A stretch of DNA of 64,000 nucleotides from Epiperipatus broadwayi (taxonomy: Eukaryota; Onychophora; Udeonychophora; Euonychophora; Peripatidae), in assembly GCA_028023455.1 (NCBI GenBank), contig JAQFVV010012535.1:2728001-2792000 (forward strand). The letters are read 5' to 3'. The notes beneath the pieces are model-generated. The model was not told where the DNA came from, made no database searches, and saw only the letters and a list, made by a program, of their open reading frames with translations. This document shows, in pieces, positions 11,862-22,644 of this stretch; within the stretch, counting starts at the first letter, position 1; every line of letters begins with the position of its first letter. Position numbers and translations under genes: made by a program.

Positions 11862-14260
11862 GATCCATTGTTTTTTAAAGAGTCATTCATTACCATCATT
11901 ATTTTCATACATTATTGATCCACTGCAAGATAAAGGTCTTCTAAGCATAATCCAGTTCTTCCTGATCTGTAGTCTCACTTTTTCACAACACAAGAGTATA
12001 AATGTCTTTATTTTATATATACATTTCACATGATATATTTTCTAGGTCTTTTACACTCTATTAAGATCCAGTTTAAGACTTCAATAATCCAACATATATT
12101 ATCATCTCTTTTAGAAATATATCCAGCCCAATTTTATTTTTTAATTTTTTCAATGATGTCAGTATTACCTGTTGTTCTCACCTCTGCATTTCATTTTTGA
12201 TCTCTTCTTGTTATTCATAACATTCATCACTCAGTATTTCATTGTGTGATCTGAAGTCTCTTTTTTATTTTCTTTTAAGTATTAAAGTCTTAGATCCTAA
12301 CTAAGAACTAATAAAACACATCCTATTAATATTTATCTTCTTTTTCAACACATGGACATATTTTCTTTTAATATTTAAAGTTATTTTTATTAATAACACC
12401 ATATCCAAGTTTAATCCTATGATTAATTTCCTCCATTATGTTTCCATTTGTATTAACAATATGACCAAGGTATTAAGTAATTGATAACATCTTGTAATTT
12501 ATGACTATCAATCTTTATTTTTTTCTGAGAAAATCCATTGAACATTGTTTTAGTTTAGTTTTTTTTTTGGCATATAATTTAGACATTTAGGATATAACAT
12601 TTGACAACAATTTTTCTATTTCTTCACCTGCTGTTTTTAAGATATTAATTATAATTTTACCATTTCTTGAATTTTTCTTTTTCTTAGATTTAATTACATT
12701 TCTCACTTCTTCATATAAAATGCTGGTCAATTTAGAAGATGTAATAGTTTTTTTCTCTTTTAATTATTATATTCTTCTCTATAAAACTCTTTCACACATT
12801 TTACCATATCATTTCTCTTTTTAGTAATAGCTCCATCTTTTCTTATTATTATACAAATAACTTTCTTTCCATAACCAAGATGTTTGAGACTTTTATTCCT
12901 TTTATAGCTTTTCTTACCAGTTCACAATTATCTTTGTTTTCTTATATGTTCTTAACTCTTAATTCTTTTTCCACTCTTTTGCAAAACTCTCTATATACAA
13001 CTCCTCTTAATGGATCATTTAAAAAAATTCTGAATTATTTTTTTTCATTCATTCTCTTATCTCAGCAAAAAATTTACTGATAAATTATTGCCCTTTTGTA
13101 CCAGCCATTTTACTTGTAGTTCTCAATAGAATATAAATAATCTTACTAATTTCAGTCAAGTCTAAACCATCTTCAACATTTATTAATGTTTTAAAGAAAT
13201 TGTAAATTTTAATTTAAATTTACTGGAGTATTTACTAAAGGTTAGAAATATCAAATGTTGGTACTATCTTTCTCAATAGTTTTCATCTCTCTAGTTTGGC
13301 ATTGAAATTCATCTTAAATCTCACAAATTTATGATTACTTGTTATGCCCAATCTATTAAAAAATTATAATATTGATATATATATATATATATATGTTAAA
13401 ACGAAGATTTGCACGGGTTAAATATAAAAAACAAATTTTTTGTTTTCTTCTTTAAAAACTTTATTAATTTATATTTTGTTTTATTTTTCTTAGCAACCAT
13501 GCCTTGTGTGGGAAAACAAATAGAAAAATTAATTAATAATAATAAAAATAATATATATATATATATATTAGTCAAAATATAATCAGATTTTGCTGTATCA
13601 ACGTTTCAATGTTTCCATGTTTTTTTTCAAAGAAAATATTTACAATATACAGTTCTTTTCCTGGAAACTTCACAGATTAGTATCCTCTGTTATTTTCATC
13701 ACCAAAAACAAATTTATCCACAATACTTTTATCTTTTAATTATTTATCAATTTTAGAATTAAAGTCTTTCATGACAATATAAAACGATTGTTTTATCTGA
13801 TCAAAAGTATTTTGTACAATCATATATTTTATATTTTATTTATTCATCAAGAAGAGAAGTTATTGGGGCATAAATCTGAATTATCTGCATTTAGTACCTT
13901 CCATTAATTTGAATAATGTAATCTTGCCACTCTCATCAAAATACCATTAATCTCCTCTAGGTATTCTTTTATTTTAATTTATAACGATTTGTATTCCATT
14001 GATGCTTCCAATTTTTGTACCTTTGTAGTAAAATACACGTCACGTTTTAAACTAATTGTTTTTTTCCCTTTTTTTTTTATAATTTCACAGAGTTCAATAA
14101 TATCCTATTTAATATTAGATGATTCTTCTTCCAATTCCTGAGATCTTCATTCATTTAAAAGTGATCTGCAGTTGTAAATACCTAAATAAAAGTTCACCAT
14201 TGAATAGCAACCTGATTTTTAGGATCTTCACTTTTAGCCACCATGCCCTTATAGCTTCCT
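11862..14260 (-). pseudogene. Decayed RTE-type LINE: endonuclease and reverse-transcriptase remnants
   Basis: Reading the minus strand with frameshifts gives an apurinic-like (EEP) endonuclease domain. It begins at about 14180 with YNCRSL, then shows LCEI, an FDESGKI region, a YAPI-like segment and MKDFNSKI near 13772-13747 (normally GDFN). After a 260-bp foreign insert at 13372-13632 the connector and early reverse transcriptase follow (EEVRNVIKSKKKKNSRNGKI). The sequence then jumps near 12550-12590 to KYLGHIVNTNGNIMEEINHRIKLG and the C-terminal KIKLGW..EVLNWI..CKRPR..RSGR region (12150-11880). The palm motif with YxDD is missing, so an internal deletion is likely. Stops are frequent, so it is a dead copy. 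Confidence 0.75.
13372..13632 (-). mobile_element. Penelope-like element terminal fragment nested in the LINE
   Basis: The segment splits the LINE frame between its endonuclease and reverse transcriptase parts. On its left it has a (TA)n tract and then GTTAAAACGAAGATTTGCACGGGTT, matching GTTGATACGAAGGTTTTCACGGGTT at the end of the PLE at 17217. On its right the minus strand has TTTGAAAAA, CATGGAAACATT, GAAACGTT and GATACAGC, the PLE hairpin type. A second (TA)n tract is at 13551-13568. No protein is encoded. Confidence 0.6.
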
Positions 14261-17159
14261 GAGACTATAAACCATAATTTAGTTTCGTCTGTCATGATTG
14301 TAAATATCTATAAAAAAGTTCATATCAACTGTGCCCTCAAAAAACTCAACTGATGATTCTGTTAAGAACTATCAGGCAAACGACTAGAAAAACCACCAGG
14401 TGTCTTAATTTTAACTCAGAAATAAAGAGGCAATAAAACCTCTATTTTGGATGAACTATATTGATAAACAACCCATTCCTATTTATTTATTATATGACTA
14501 ATAATATAGTAATAACAGTCGCAACAATAAGAACTTACCGAATGCATGTCGCCCTGTTTACATTTTTAAGACTTGAAAGTAAAATTAGTCTCCTTTCGTA
14601 ATAAAAGAGTTATTATCAGCATTTCTTTCTTTTTCATATTTATTTTAATTATCTGAAACTTATATAGACTTTTTTGGAAATGTCACTTGCTCAACGTGAT
14701 ATATTTTCTACATTTTTTTTTTTATTATTAAAGAATATTTTTTGTTTCATAAAATACTTTTTATTATTATTTATTTTTAATATTATATATAGGCGCTTTA
14801 ACACGCTGAAGAAGAAGCTGTCTGTAGTAACAAAAAACAATTAAATTAAATTAATCTAGGCCTAGTATTTTCGAGGTTTTATTTTTGCTGCTTTATTTTT
14901 ATTTTACTATTGACTTTCATTACATTTGTTAGATTTATCTGAAATTAAGAATTATGAGAATATTTTCTTTTTTATTTAAAATAAAGTATATAAATAGGAA
15001 AGTGACTATATTTTCCTATCAAAAAAAAAAGTATTCTAAATTTGGTATCCAAAAGTTGGTTTTCATCTTAAGAATTATTTAAAAAAAATACTGCATAGAT
15101 AGCTTAACAATTAATAGAATAGATAGTTAAATAAACATCTAAAGTCTTAAAATGGAAGATTTTAAAAAACACAATTTATAAGATATATGAATAAAGTGAG
15201 AAGGTTTTGAGACGATGGAGGAAAAGTTATAGATTAGAATTAAGCTATTATTGTCAATGATTAAGGATTTTATTCTTGGGAAATTGAAATATCTACTTTG
15301 CAATAAATTTTCCAGCACTTTCATTAATAGATAAGTATATGTGCATAAATCTTTTGATCCAAAAGCGACAGCTAAATATCTTTCTAATTATTTATTGTGT
15401 GTGTGTGTGTGTGTGTGGATTTAATAAGATGACTTTCCTTTTTTATTTAATTTTTTGTATTGTAATTAACAATTTCACTTACAGCTTGTATTTTCACAAC
15501 ATATTAATTACTTAGCATTTTAATTTAATCATCTTTACGAGTATAAAATTAATTAAACTTTAATTATTAATTTATTAAATTTTATGTTCTCATGTTTTTT
15601 CCTCTTATATTTGTTTAAAAATATATTAGCGCTTGATTTAATAATTTAAAGTTATCATTTTAATTCAAATCAGTGAATTAAACTTTACTTACAATGAAAT
15701 TAGCGTTATTTTATTAATTGCAAAACTTAATTACATTTTTTTGCAATTTAAATTGCTAAATTATTAATTGCTTAAATGATATCGTCTTTGATTTACCTAT
15801 GATTATTACCTATATCACTTTAAGTTGATATGTTACTTTTTAAAGTGCTATTTTGATTTATTCTTTCAATATTTTGTTTAAAATTGTCAATGAATAATAG
15901 GACACTTTTCGGTAGCTGTAGTAAAAACCAATAATTGATCAATTTTTATCGCAATTTAAAAATAACAATAATAGAAAATAATTTAATATCTAAAATTGAA
16001 AAAACTCTGATTCATGTTAAAAGTGATATTAAAAATAATGACAGAAGGAAATTTCAGGTGTTTTTGTTTTTATATTTAACTACATTATCGTAAGAAGATA
16101 TAAATATGAGAAAAACCTGACAGAAAAGAGGTAATCATTGCCTATAAATTTATGCTGGTTGAATATTGGAACCAGCAAAAGTCCACATCAAACAATGGAA
16201 ATTATATTAAAAACTGCCGTGCCACCGTTTCTAACATTGCTAAACACAGGAAAACTTACATTGAAATTAAGGCTTAGTCTCTACTAATAATATAACTTAT
16301 CTAATATACTTAGAAGAATGCAGAATTCATTAGGCTGAGAAATAAAATTCTTATTGTCCAGTTTGCTGGCTAATCTGTTTGTAATCCATCAGTCTTATAT
16401 TGTAATAAAGAGTGTCTCCAATAACTTTTAGTTGTTATGATGCATATTTTTTTTTATAGTGGATCTGGATAAAATAATTGACCTCTAGATTTTCCTGAAG
16501 TAATGGTAAATGATATCTTTTAACGCTGATCATTCGGTGATAAGAAGTTTATTTAAAATTGTAAATCCCAAAAGAAAAAAAACCATCTGGAGCCAAATTT
16601 ACAAAACCAAAGAGAAATGGTAGTTTCAGATGGGCACAAAGACAAAATATATACAAAATATTTAGTTGTATTTTATGGAAATTTAAGTGAGACTTTCACT
16701 ACACATACATATATATGTTATGATAAATATTTCTTTTCACTGGAGAAGTCTGCTTTTGCAATGAAATCAAATTGGTTGCGAAAATTTTAGTTATTTAATT
16801 TTGGCTATTTTGTTAATTTTGAATTTGGTATAATTTATTTATTTTTATTGAGTAGTATACCTTTGAATATATATATATTGTAACCTCTTTGTTGTAGCTC
16901 TATGTATAATGTTTAAAAAATAAATAAAATGAGGATATTATGTGTTTTAATTTTTTTTTAAAAAGGAAAATCATATGGGCAGAATAGAGAATAAATATGT
17001 AATATTTAAATACAAGCATATTATTTATACTAAACTGGATGTAATTTATAAGGGATTTGAATTCAGACTTTCAAGCTCCATATGGCTATCCACTTCATCT
17101 TATACACCAGACGCACATGACCACATACATTTGAAAAAAGATAAATAATCTCCAATAGA
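14261..17159. other. Gene-free AT-rich stretch
   Basis: It contains a short (GT)n run at about 15397-15418 and several (TA)n stubs. No gene or element recognised in 2.9 kb. Confidence 0.5.
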
Positions 17160-17186
17160 CCAGCACTCATCAGTTGGTTCAGATCA
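17160..17186 (-). ncRNA. Half hammerhead ribozyme, family A
   Basis: The minus strand reads TGATCTGAACCAA, core CTGATGA (17173-17167), then GTGCTGG, the 5' half of stem II. This matches the family A ribozymes at 29958-30012 base for base across CCAA-CTGATGA-GTGCTGG. The second half (CAGCAC-GAAA-TGCATC) is absent, replaced by unrelated sequence, so it cannot cleave. It lies about 30 bases beyond the end of the minus-strand PLE and in the same orientation. Confidence 0.8.
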
Positions 17187-17302
17187 TTATGTCCCCCCCT
17201 CCACATATATATATATGTTGATACGAAGGTTTTCACGGGTTGCAGATATAAAAGACATATTTTGTGGGTTCATCCGTGTTAAAATATTTTAAATATTGAT
17301 AT

Positions 17303-17342
17303 ACTGACGTTTCGACTTGGTAACACAAGTCATCCACAGAGT
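17303..17342 (-). ncRNA. PLE-associated hammerhead-like motif
   Basis: In the 3' end of the minus-strand PLE, the sense strand reads ACT, CTGTGGA (17339-17333), T, GACTTG-tgttac-CAAGTC (6-bp stem II), GAAA (17313-17310), the palindrome ACGT, C, AGT. ACT and AGT can form stem I. The only departures from a hammerhead are A6 changed to U and one extra U before stem II. Hammerheads in PLE ends are known, so this is probably a diverged member. Confidence 0.55.
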
Positions 17343-17429
17343 GATAAAAGGTAGAAAGGTGGTTGCAGAGGCGCCACAATCACTGATTTGAAAAAACGTT
17401 AAAGTTCCACCAATAGCAAAAATGTTAAA

Positions 17430-17961
17430 TTAAGAATGTTTTTTAAAAAAATATTTCCAAATAGGAGGAAGTTTGCTTGTATCATCTCGCTTATTGATAC
17501 AATCTGGCCTTTTAAGTATCTCAATGGCTTCTCTAATTTTGCACTGGTATAGATTATCACAGCTGGATATGATCCTGGTACTAGAAAAAAATAATTTTAT
17601 GACCGGAATCCATAGTATGGAGTGAGAGTGCTGATGAAGATGAGTGTTGTTTAACTGCATTAGCATGCTCATCTCTCCTAACACTGATGCGATGATTACT
17701 CATACCTATGTAAGAAGACTTACAATTTTTACATGAGATTTGATAAACACCATCAAATTCAAGAGGGAATGAATCCTTAGGCTTGGCTATTATATTACTG
17801 ATCTTTTAATGAGTAGAAAATACTGTATTTATATTATAGCATTTTAATAAATGTCCAATACTGTCTGTAGCTCCTTTTACATATGGAACACAAATCCTAA
17901 TAGCTGATTTATCATCTTTTTGCTTCCTATTTTGTCCATTTTGGGCTTGAAATAAGGCTTT
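17430..17961 (-). pseudogene. PLE GIY-YIG endonuclease domain (minus copy)
   Basis: From about 17961 the frame reads KALFQAQNGQNRKQKDDKS..RICVPYVKGATDSIGHLLKCYNINTVFSTH, has an in-frame stop, then continues to DGVYQISCKNCKSSYIGMS, the GIY...YIG core with its CxxC pair. NHRISVRRDEHANAVKQH follows with the catalytic Arg and the conserved EH, then the tail ILKRPDCINKRDDTSKLPPIWKYFFKKHS and a stop. The domain nicks target DNA to prime reverse transcription. Two stop codons relative to an intact frame (about 17960 and 17814) make it a pseudogene. Confidence 0.85.
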
Positions 17962-18258
17962 TTAAATAAATTTATAATTATAACTATTTGCTAATAAAAC
18001 ACTATTAATATGATTTATTTCATCTTTCAGATGTGACTTATCTGAAAGGTTAAATGCTCTATTTAAAAGAGTTTTGGCCACAGAAACGATCTGAGTTGGG
18101 TAATGATGAGAATGTAAATGTAAATATCTGTCCATGGGTGTATTCTTTCTATAAATTGAAAAAGATAAAATATTTGGTGTTTTGGTGACTAAAACATCAA
18201 GAAAAGGGAGTTTTCCACCAGACTCTGTCTCCATTGTAAATTCAATATGAGGATGCAT
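17962..18258 (-). pseudogene. PLE reverse transcriptase C-terminal (thumb) region
   Basis: The frame contains HPHIEFTMETESGGKLPFLDV (the conserved F-TME-E--GKLPFLD block following the RT palm) and IYRKNTPMDRYLHLHSHHYP, typical of the PLE thumb. It ends at a stop beside the endonuclease linker, where an intact element reads through. It is offset one frame from the palm piece upstream by a small indel near 18285-18300. Confidence 0.87.
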
Positions 18259-18284
18259 ATTATTTAAATGTAAGAAAAAATCAT

Positions 18285-18738
18285 CTAATTTATTTTTTCC
18301 ATATTGCCATATATGACAAAAATGTCATCTATGTATTTGAGCCAAATGAGGGTTTTTAAAGAGGATGATTCTAAAGCACGAGTTTCCATATTTTCCATGA
18401 ATAAATCAGCTATTCCTCTTGAGATAGGTGAACCCATAGGAGTACCAAAAACTTGTCTGTAATGCTGTCCATTATATACAAAATATGTGTTCAAGAGACA
18501 ATGTTTAATCAAAGCAATAATATGGGTTGGCAAATTGCAATACTGTGAAATTATATTTAAAGCTTCATCAATTGGAATGTTTGTAAACAAAGACACGACA
18601 TCAAAACTGACCAGAATGTCATTAGCACTAATTTTTAAATTTTTTAAAACAGAAATAAAATGAACAGAGTTTTTAATATATTATTTAATAGATGGAATTG
18701 TAGATTTAATGAAATCTGACAAATATCTAGCTAAAATA
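18285..18738 (-). pseudogene. PLE reverse transcriptase palm region, 5'-truncated
   Basis: From the truncation point the minus strand encodes ILARYLSDFIKSTIPSIK, a stop at about 18684, then ISANDILVSFDVVSLFTNIPI (motif A aspartate), FGTPMGSPISRGIADLFM (motif B) and LIWLKYIDDIFVIY (motif C with YxDD). The catalytic aspartates are intact. The in-frame stop, the 5' loss of fingers and N-terminus, and a frameshift after MEKIN show it is dead. It is the best protein evidence that the element is a PLE rather than a LINE. Confidence 0.88.
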
Positions 18739-18739
18739 T

Positions 18740-19258
18740 TTTGTCCAAAATGAACAAAATAGGAAATAAAAAGATGATAAATCAGCTATTAGGATTTGTG
18801 TTCCATATATAAAAGGAACTACAGACAGTATTGGACGTATATTAAAATGCTATAATATAAATACAGTGTTTTCTACTCACCAAAAGATCAGTAATATAAT
18901 AACCAAGTCTAAGGATTCAATCCCTCTTAAATCTCATGGTGTTTATCAAATCTCATGTGAAAATTGTAAGGCTTCTTACATGGGTATGAGTAATTATTGC
19001 ATCAGTGTTAGGAGAGATGAGCATGCTAATGCAGTTAAACAACACTCATCTTCATCAGCACTCTCACTCCATACTATGGATTCAGGTCATAAAATTAATT
19101 TTTCTAGTACTAGGATCATATCCAGATGTGATAATCTATACCAGTGCAAAATTAGAGAAGCCATTGAGGTGCTTAAAAGGCCAGTCTCTATCAATAAGCG
19201 AGATGATACAAGCAAACTTCCTCCTATGTGGAAAGATTTTTATAAAAAACATTCTTAA
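18740..19258 (+). pseudogene. PLE GIY-YIG endonuclease domain (plus copy)
   Basis: The sequence is homologous to the minus copy from QNEQNRK onward. One stop near 18770 precedes a continuous frame through RICVPYIKGTTDSIGRILKCYNINTVFSTHQKISN, HGVYQISCENCKASYMGMS (GIY-YIG with YMG), ISVRRDEHANAVKQH, and the KLPPMWKDFYKKHS end. From the first internal ATG (18866) it stays open for 130 residues, so this half is better preserved than its partner. The lack of reverse transcriptase shows 5' truncation at the junction with the minus copy. Confidence 0.86.
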
Positions 19259-19576
19259 TTTAACATTTTTGCTATTGATGGAACTTTAACGTTTTTTTCA
19301 AATCAGTGATTGTAGCGCCTCTACAACCGTCTTTCTACCTTTTATCACTCTGTGGATAACTTGTGTTACCAAGTCAAAACGTCAGTATATCAATATTTAA
19401 AATATTTTAACACAGATGAACTTGCAAAATATGTCTTTTATATATAGTAAATGCTCAGTTTATATTAAGATAACAAATCTTCAAACTGAACAGGATTCAA
19501 TTTTTAAGATAACAAATCTTCAAATTTTAATGAACAGGATTCAATCTTCTTGACTGATTATAATGAATGGGAGATA

Positions 19577-19632
19577 ATAATCTAGACAATTAATGAATGT
19601 TGGTTCAGCATGAAATATGTATATTGTAGATC
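19577..19632 (+). ncRNA. Degenerate hammerhead ribozyme, family A relative
   Basis: The layout TCTAGACAA, TTAATGA, ATGTTG-gtt-CAGCAT, GAAA, TATGTATATTG, TAGATCA aligns with family A. Stem II (ATGTTG with CAGCAT, one G-U pair) and GAAA are kept, and the core CTGATGA has become TTAATGA. Probably inactive. Confidence 0.6.
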
Positions 19633-19674
19633 AATTATCTTTTTTTTCACATTTAGTCATAAGTGTCAGTTGTA

Positions 19675-19735
19675 CATAATGGAGTGGATAGCTGTAGGGA
19701 GATTGAAAATCTGAGTTCAAATCCCTTCTAAATTG
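19675..19735 (+). promoter_or_regulatory. tRNA-like Pol III box A/B in the family A-type unit
   Basis: GGATAGCTGTAGGGAG resembles box A and GAGTTCAAATCCC matches box B (GTTCAANNCC). Diverged counterparts lie in the next two units near 20154-20210 and 20588-20645. They suggest that the unit once had an internal RNA polymerase III promoter, as in hammerhead-bearing SINEs of schistosomes. Spacing between boxes is slightly short. Confidence 0.4.
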
Positions 19736-19760
19736 CATTAAGTTTAGTATAGACAATATA

Positions 19761-19850
19761 CTTTTTTTTTCTCATATGTCACAGCATCGGTCGGGATGTG
19801 AACCCACACCCATCTGCAACCAACTACTTTCTTGCAAGGCAGCTTCTATT
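19761..19850 (-). mobile_element. tRNA-derived SINE, 5'-truncated
   Basis: The minus strand gives TTGCAAGAAAGTAGTTGG, a box B-like GGGTTCACATCCCG, then ACCGATGCTGTGACATATGAG and a poly-A tail. It matches the other seven-copy SINE family. The box A end is lost or too diverged to recognise. Confidence 0.75.
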
Positions 19851-20046
19851 CTGCTCATCCCTCTTTTGTCTATTTAAATGGACGTCATTGTTTGAGATCT
19901 AACGATTTTTCTTTCAAAAGTTAACCTTGATAATGGCGGTTGCTAGCCCGTCAAAATATCGGATTGTAATGCAAAATAATACACAATTTATTCCAAAAAA
20001 ATAATAATTTTATATATATATATATGTGTGTGTGTGTGTGAGATGA

Positions 20047-20104
20047 TGATCTGGACTAACATGAAAACTGATTCAGCATAAAATATGTATATTGGAAATC
20101 ATTT
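20047..20104 (+). ncRNA. Degenerate hammerhead ribozyme, family A relative
   Basis: GATCTGGACTAA, CATGAAA, ACTGATTCAGCAT, AAAAT, ATGTATATTGGAAATCA. It is aligned by position with its neighbours in the array. The core is lost, stem II is weak, and the outer stem I (GATCT/AAATC) is partly retained. Inactive. Confidence 0.5.
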
Positions 20105-20488
20105 AATGATCTTTTTCACATGTATGACATGTTGTGTGCTGGCTGTATAAAATAGAGTAGATAAATGTAGGAAGCTTGAAAGTCTGAGTTTAAATCATTC
20201 TAAATTATATTAAGTTCAGCATAAACAATATATTTGTATTTAAATATATCTCCCACCCATCCATCTTCTATTTAAATGTATATATTAAGACTCTATATGT
20301 GAAGTGTCAGAGTAACTTAAATTCAACAGGGGTATGAGAATAATATTGGCTTCAACAAGGGCTTTGAGCATCCCATCACCAGATTTTCAATGATATGGAT
20401 GACTGAAGAGTTGAAGGATGAAGAAGATTGAAGCCTATCCATTTAAGTTTGAAAATTTGCTATCATAATATAAATGCGTGGGAGATAA

Positions 20489-20547
20489 TTATCTGTGCCA
20501 AATGATAAGTGCTGTTTCAAGCACAAATTACATATATTGGAGATCAT
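20489..20547 (+). ncRNA. Degenerate hammerhead ribozyme, family A relative
   Basis: ATCTGTG, CCAA, core ATGATAA (20502-20508), GTGCT-gtttca-AGCAC stem II, AAAT, TACATATATTGG, AGAT. Stem I pairs ATCT with AGAT and CCAA with TTGG. Two core changes and loss of the G in GAAA make it inactive. Confidence 0.6.
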
Positions 20548-20915
20548 TTAACTTTTTCACATGTATGTGGGCATGTGTATTATTTGTATAAGATGGTGTG
20601 CATAGCTATAGGAAGCATGGACATCTGAGTTAAAATTCCTTCTAAATTACAGACAATTATTACATATTCAGCCTGTATTTTGTCCAATCCTTCTTCTGTG
20701 TATTTAAATAGACATATTAAGGTCCTAAACATGAGGGGTCAGAATGATTTAAAGTCAACATGGATATGACAGTAATATTGGCATCAATAAGGGTTTTGAG
20801 CATTTCATCATCAGATTTTCAATGATGTAGGTGGCTGAAGAGTTGGAGGTTACAGAGATTGAAGCCTGCATAATTAAAGTTTGAAGATTTACTATCTTAA
20901 TATAAAATGAGCACT

Positions 20916-22518
20916 GATTTTATAACTGTGTACGTTGCTAAATGCTTTGTGTTGAGACTCATAATTTTTTTTAGTATTTTTATCGAACTGTTTTTTATTA
21001 GTAAAGTGAGCTAGTCGTATTTTAAATTAATGTAATAATAAATGAGCTGGGTATTTGATTTCAACCTTAGTTACTGGTTTTTAATTTGTGTTTTAACTTT
21101 ATTAATTTATTAAATAAATTATTTTAAATGATAATTTTCAAGGAGTATTCTTTTATACGTGAATGAGCTAGTCGCAAGTTGTATAGAAATTGAGATTTAA
21201 GTTAATGTTGAAGGTACAACTTGATTGACTGAGTAGTAGTAATGTAGAAGTGATGAATTAACCAGAGTCGTTTTTGTTGCCAGGCAAATGCAAAAAAAAA
21301 TATCTTAAAATTTGTATTTCTTACCGATTGATCAAGGGAATTTCACTCTAATAATTGAGAAGGTTTGTATTTGAAAATAAAGTATTTTAACATTGTATAG
21401 GCATTATATGATTGTATAAGAGAAAACATTTTTATTAATTGTGATGCAAGATATTACATTCTTAAAATAAAAAATAGATTGGAAAATAAATATGTATATC
21501 TTAAAAATTGTTCTTTAGAGCAGTTGGTAAAATTTTAAATTTCGATCTATTTAAAGTAAAACAATTATATTATATGTTTTGACTTCTAAAACTATAATCT
21601 GAGCGTATTTTATTTTTTTAATTTCAGATGATAATCTACAGAATTTTCTTAATATTTTGAGTGCAGCTTATTTGATTTTAGTAATTATTGTTCATAAACT
21701 GGTATAAAAATATTCAACTCTTAAAAAATGATCAAAAAAAAAAAAAGATCAAAATATTCAACTCCTTTTGTTTTGGATTGATATCAATTTTAGAATATCA
21801 TTATTATTAATATCTTGGTGCAATTTTAGATACAAAGATGAACTTAGATATTTTACAGCGTAGACTAAAGTTAAAAAATAAGACATTTACTCCTAGAGAT
21901 ATAATTATTACAATTTAATTTGTTAATTATAGTGATACTTCTCAGCCATTGTTTTATAGAAATAAAAAAAAACAGTTCTCCTATTAATGTATTATAAAAG
22001 CATTATAAAATTTTTCAAGTAACAGTGTTCCATGATATTTTGAAAACATGATGACAGGACATCTAGCATTTTATTCATTTAGCTGGGTATGATGACATTG
22101 AATGTGCAATTGCAAAGGCATAACTTTATTAGATTAAGCATATAAAGTACAGTTCATAATAAATGATTCCTTAATCATTTTTGAACTGGAGCATTATAAA
22201 AAGTATCTTTAGAAATTTTAAAGAGATCCAATATCGCAATATTGTTTGCTTTTATTTCATTGGAAGAATGCATCTAAGGATAGAATACAATGGAAAGCTA
22301 TAATTATAAAAGGTCTTCAACTTTTTCAGAAACAAATTTGCGGAATGAACAGCTCCATCTTAAGGAGCTAAATAAACTGACCAAAGAATCAGCATGGAAT
22401 GTTTGTAACTCTATTTGTTAAATATAGATTGGTTTGCAAAATAACCGATAAACATCTGGTTTTTTTTTTTTTTTGAGCTACAATTCTTTTTCAAATAATG
22501 ATAGTTTCTTAATGATTG
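20916..22518. other. Gene-free AT-rich stretch
   Basis: Nothing recognised in 1.6 kb. Confidence 0.5.
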
Positions 22519-22600
22519 ATATGGGTTGGTGCGATAGTAGAGTGTCAGACTCTAGAGCCAAAGACCAAACCCTGACATTTCTACTGTTTGAACTTCTTGA
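22519..22600 (+). repeat. Possible degenerate tRNA-like SINE head
   Basis: GGTTGGTGCGATAGTAGAGTG, then TCAGACTCTAGAGCCAAAGACC and AAACCCTGACATT, resembles a tRNA-type box A, anticodon arm and acceptor end with a damaged box B. No tail or duplication was identified. Confidence 0.3.
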
Positions 22601-22644
22601 GAATTTTCAAGCAATAAAGTCATTCGATTATTTAATTATTATTA

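Larger units (their letters stand above)
17217..19445. mobile_element. Penelope-like element, two 5'-truncated copies in inverted (tail-out) orientation
   Basis: A minus-strand copy runs from about 18740 to 17217, and a shorter plus-strand copy from about 18740 to 19445. Their 5' truncation points meet at 18740 and their 3' ends face outward. Both share the last 120 residues of the endonuclease, the same 3' UTR (GCGCCTC, TATCACTCTGTGGAT, ACTTGTGTTACCAAGTC) and a (TA)n-type end. The minus copy also retains part of the reverse transcriptase. PLEs are retroelements of the reverse transcriptase/GIY-YIG class that often land as truncated inverted copies. Both copies carry stops or frameshifts. Confidence 0.88.
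19441..20915 (+). mobile_element. Old tandem array of a ~445-bp hammerhead-containing unit (family A relative)
   Basis: Three head-to-tail copies are recognisable by the order: degenerate hammerhead, TTTTTCACATGTATG, a tRNA-like segment, AAATTGCATTAAGTTTAG, TATTTAAAT, TGAGCATCCCATCA, GATTTTCAATGAT, and AGATTGAAGCCT..GAAGATTTACTATCTTAATATA. The ribozyme cores are at about 19590, 20058 and 20502. The first unit is interrupted by a SINE at 19761-19850 and lacks the second half. At 19445-19550 the unit tail occurs inverted, twice. The cores keep the family A layout (CCAA before, ATCTTGG-like after). The long tail differs from the 29878-30964 family, so this is a related but older lineage. Confidence 0.65.

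Noticed and set aside
12880-13080. Plus-strand 66-residue frame
   Set aside because: Antisense to the LINE reverse-transcriptase remnant, with no independent signal.
14341-14375. CTGATGA with a TTCT/AGAA hairpin
   Set aside because: No GAAA follows the hairpin; it lies just upstream of the LINE and looks like chance.
19005-19289. 94-residue frame overlapping the PLE endonuclease
   Set aside because: Out of frame with the recognisable GIY-YIG domain.
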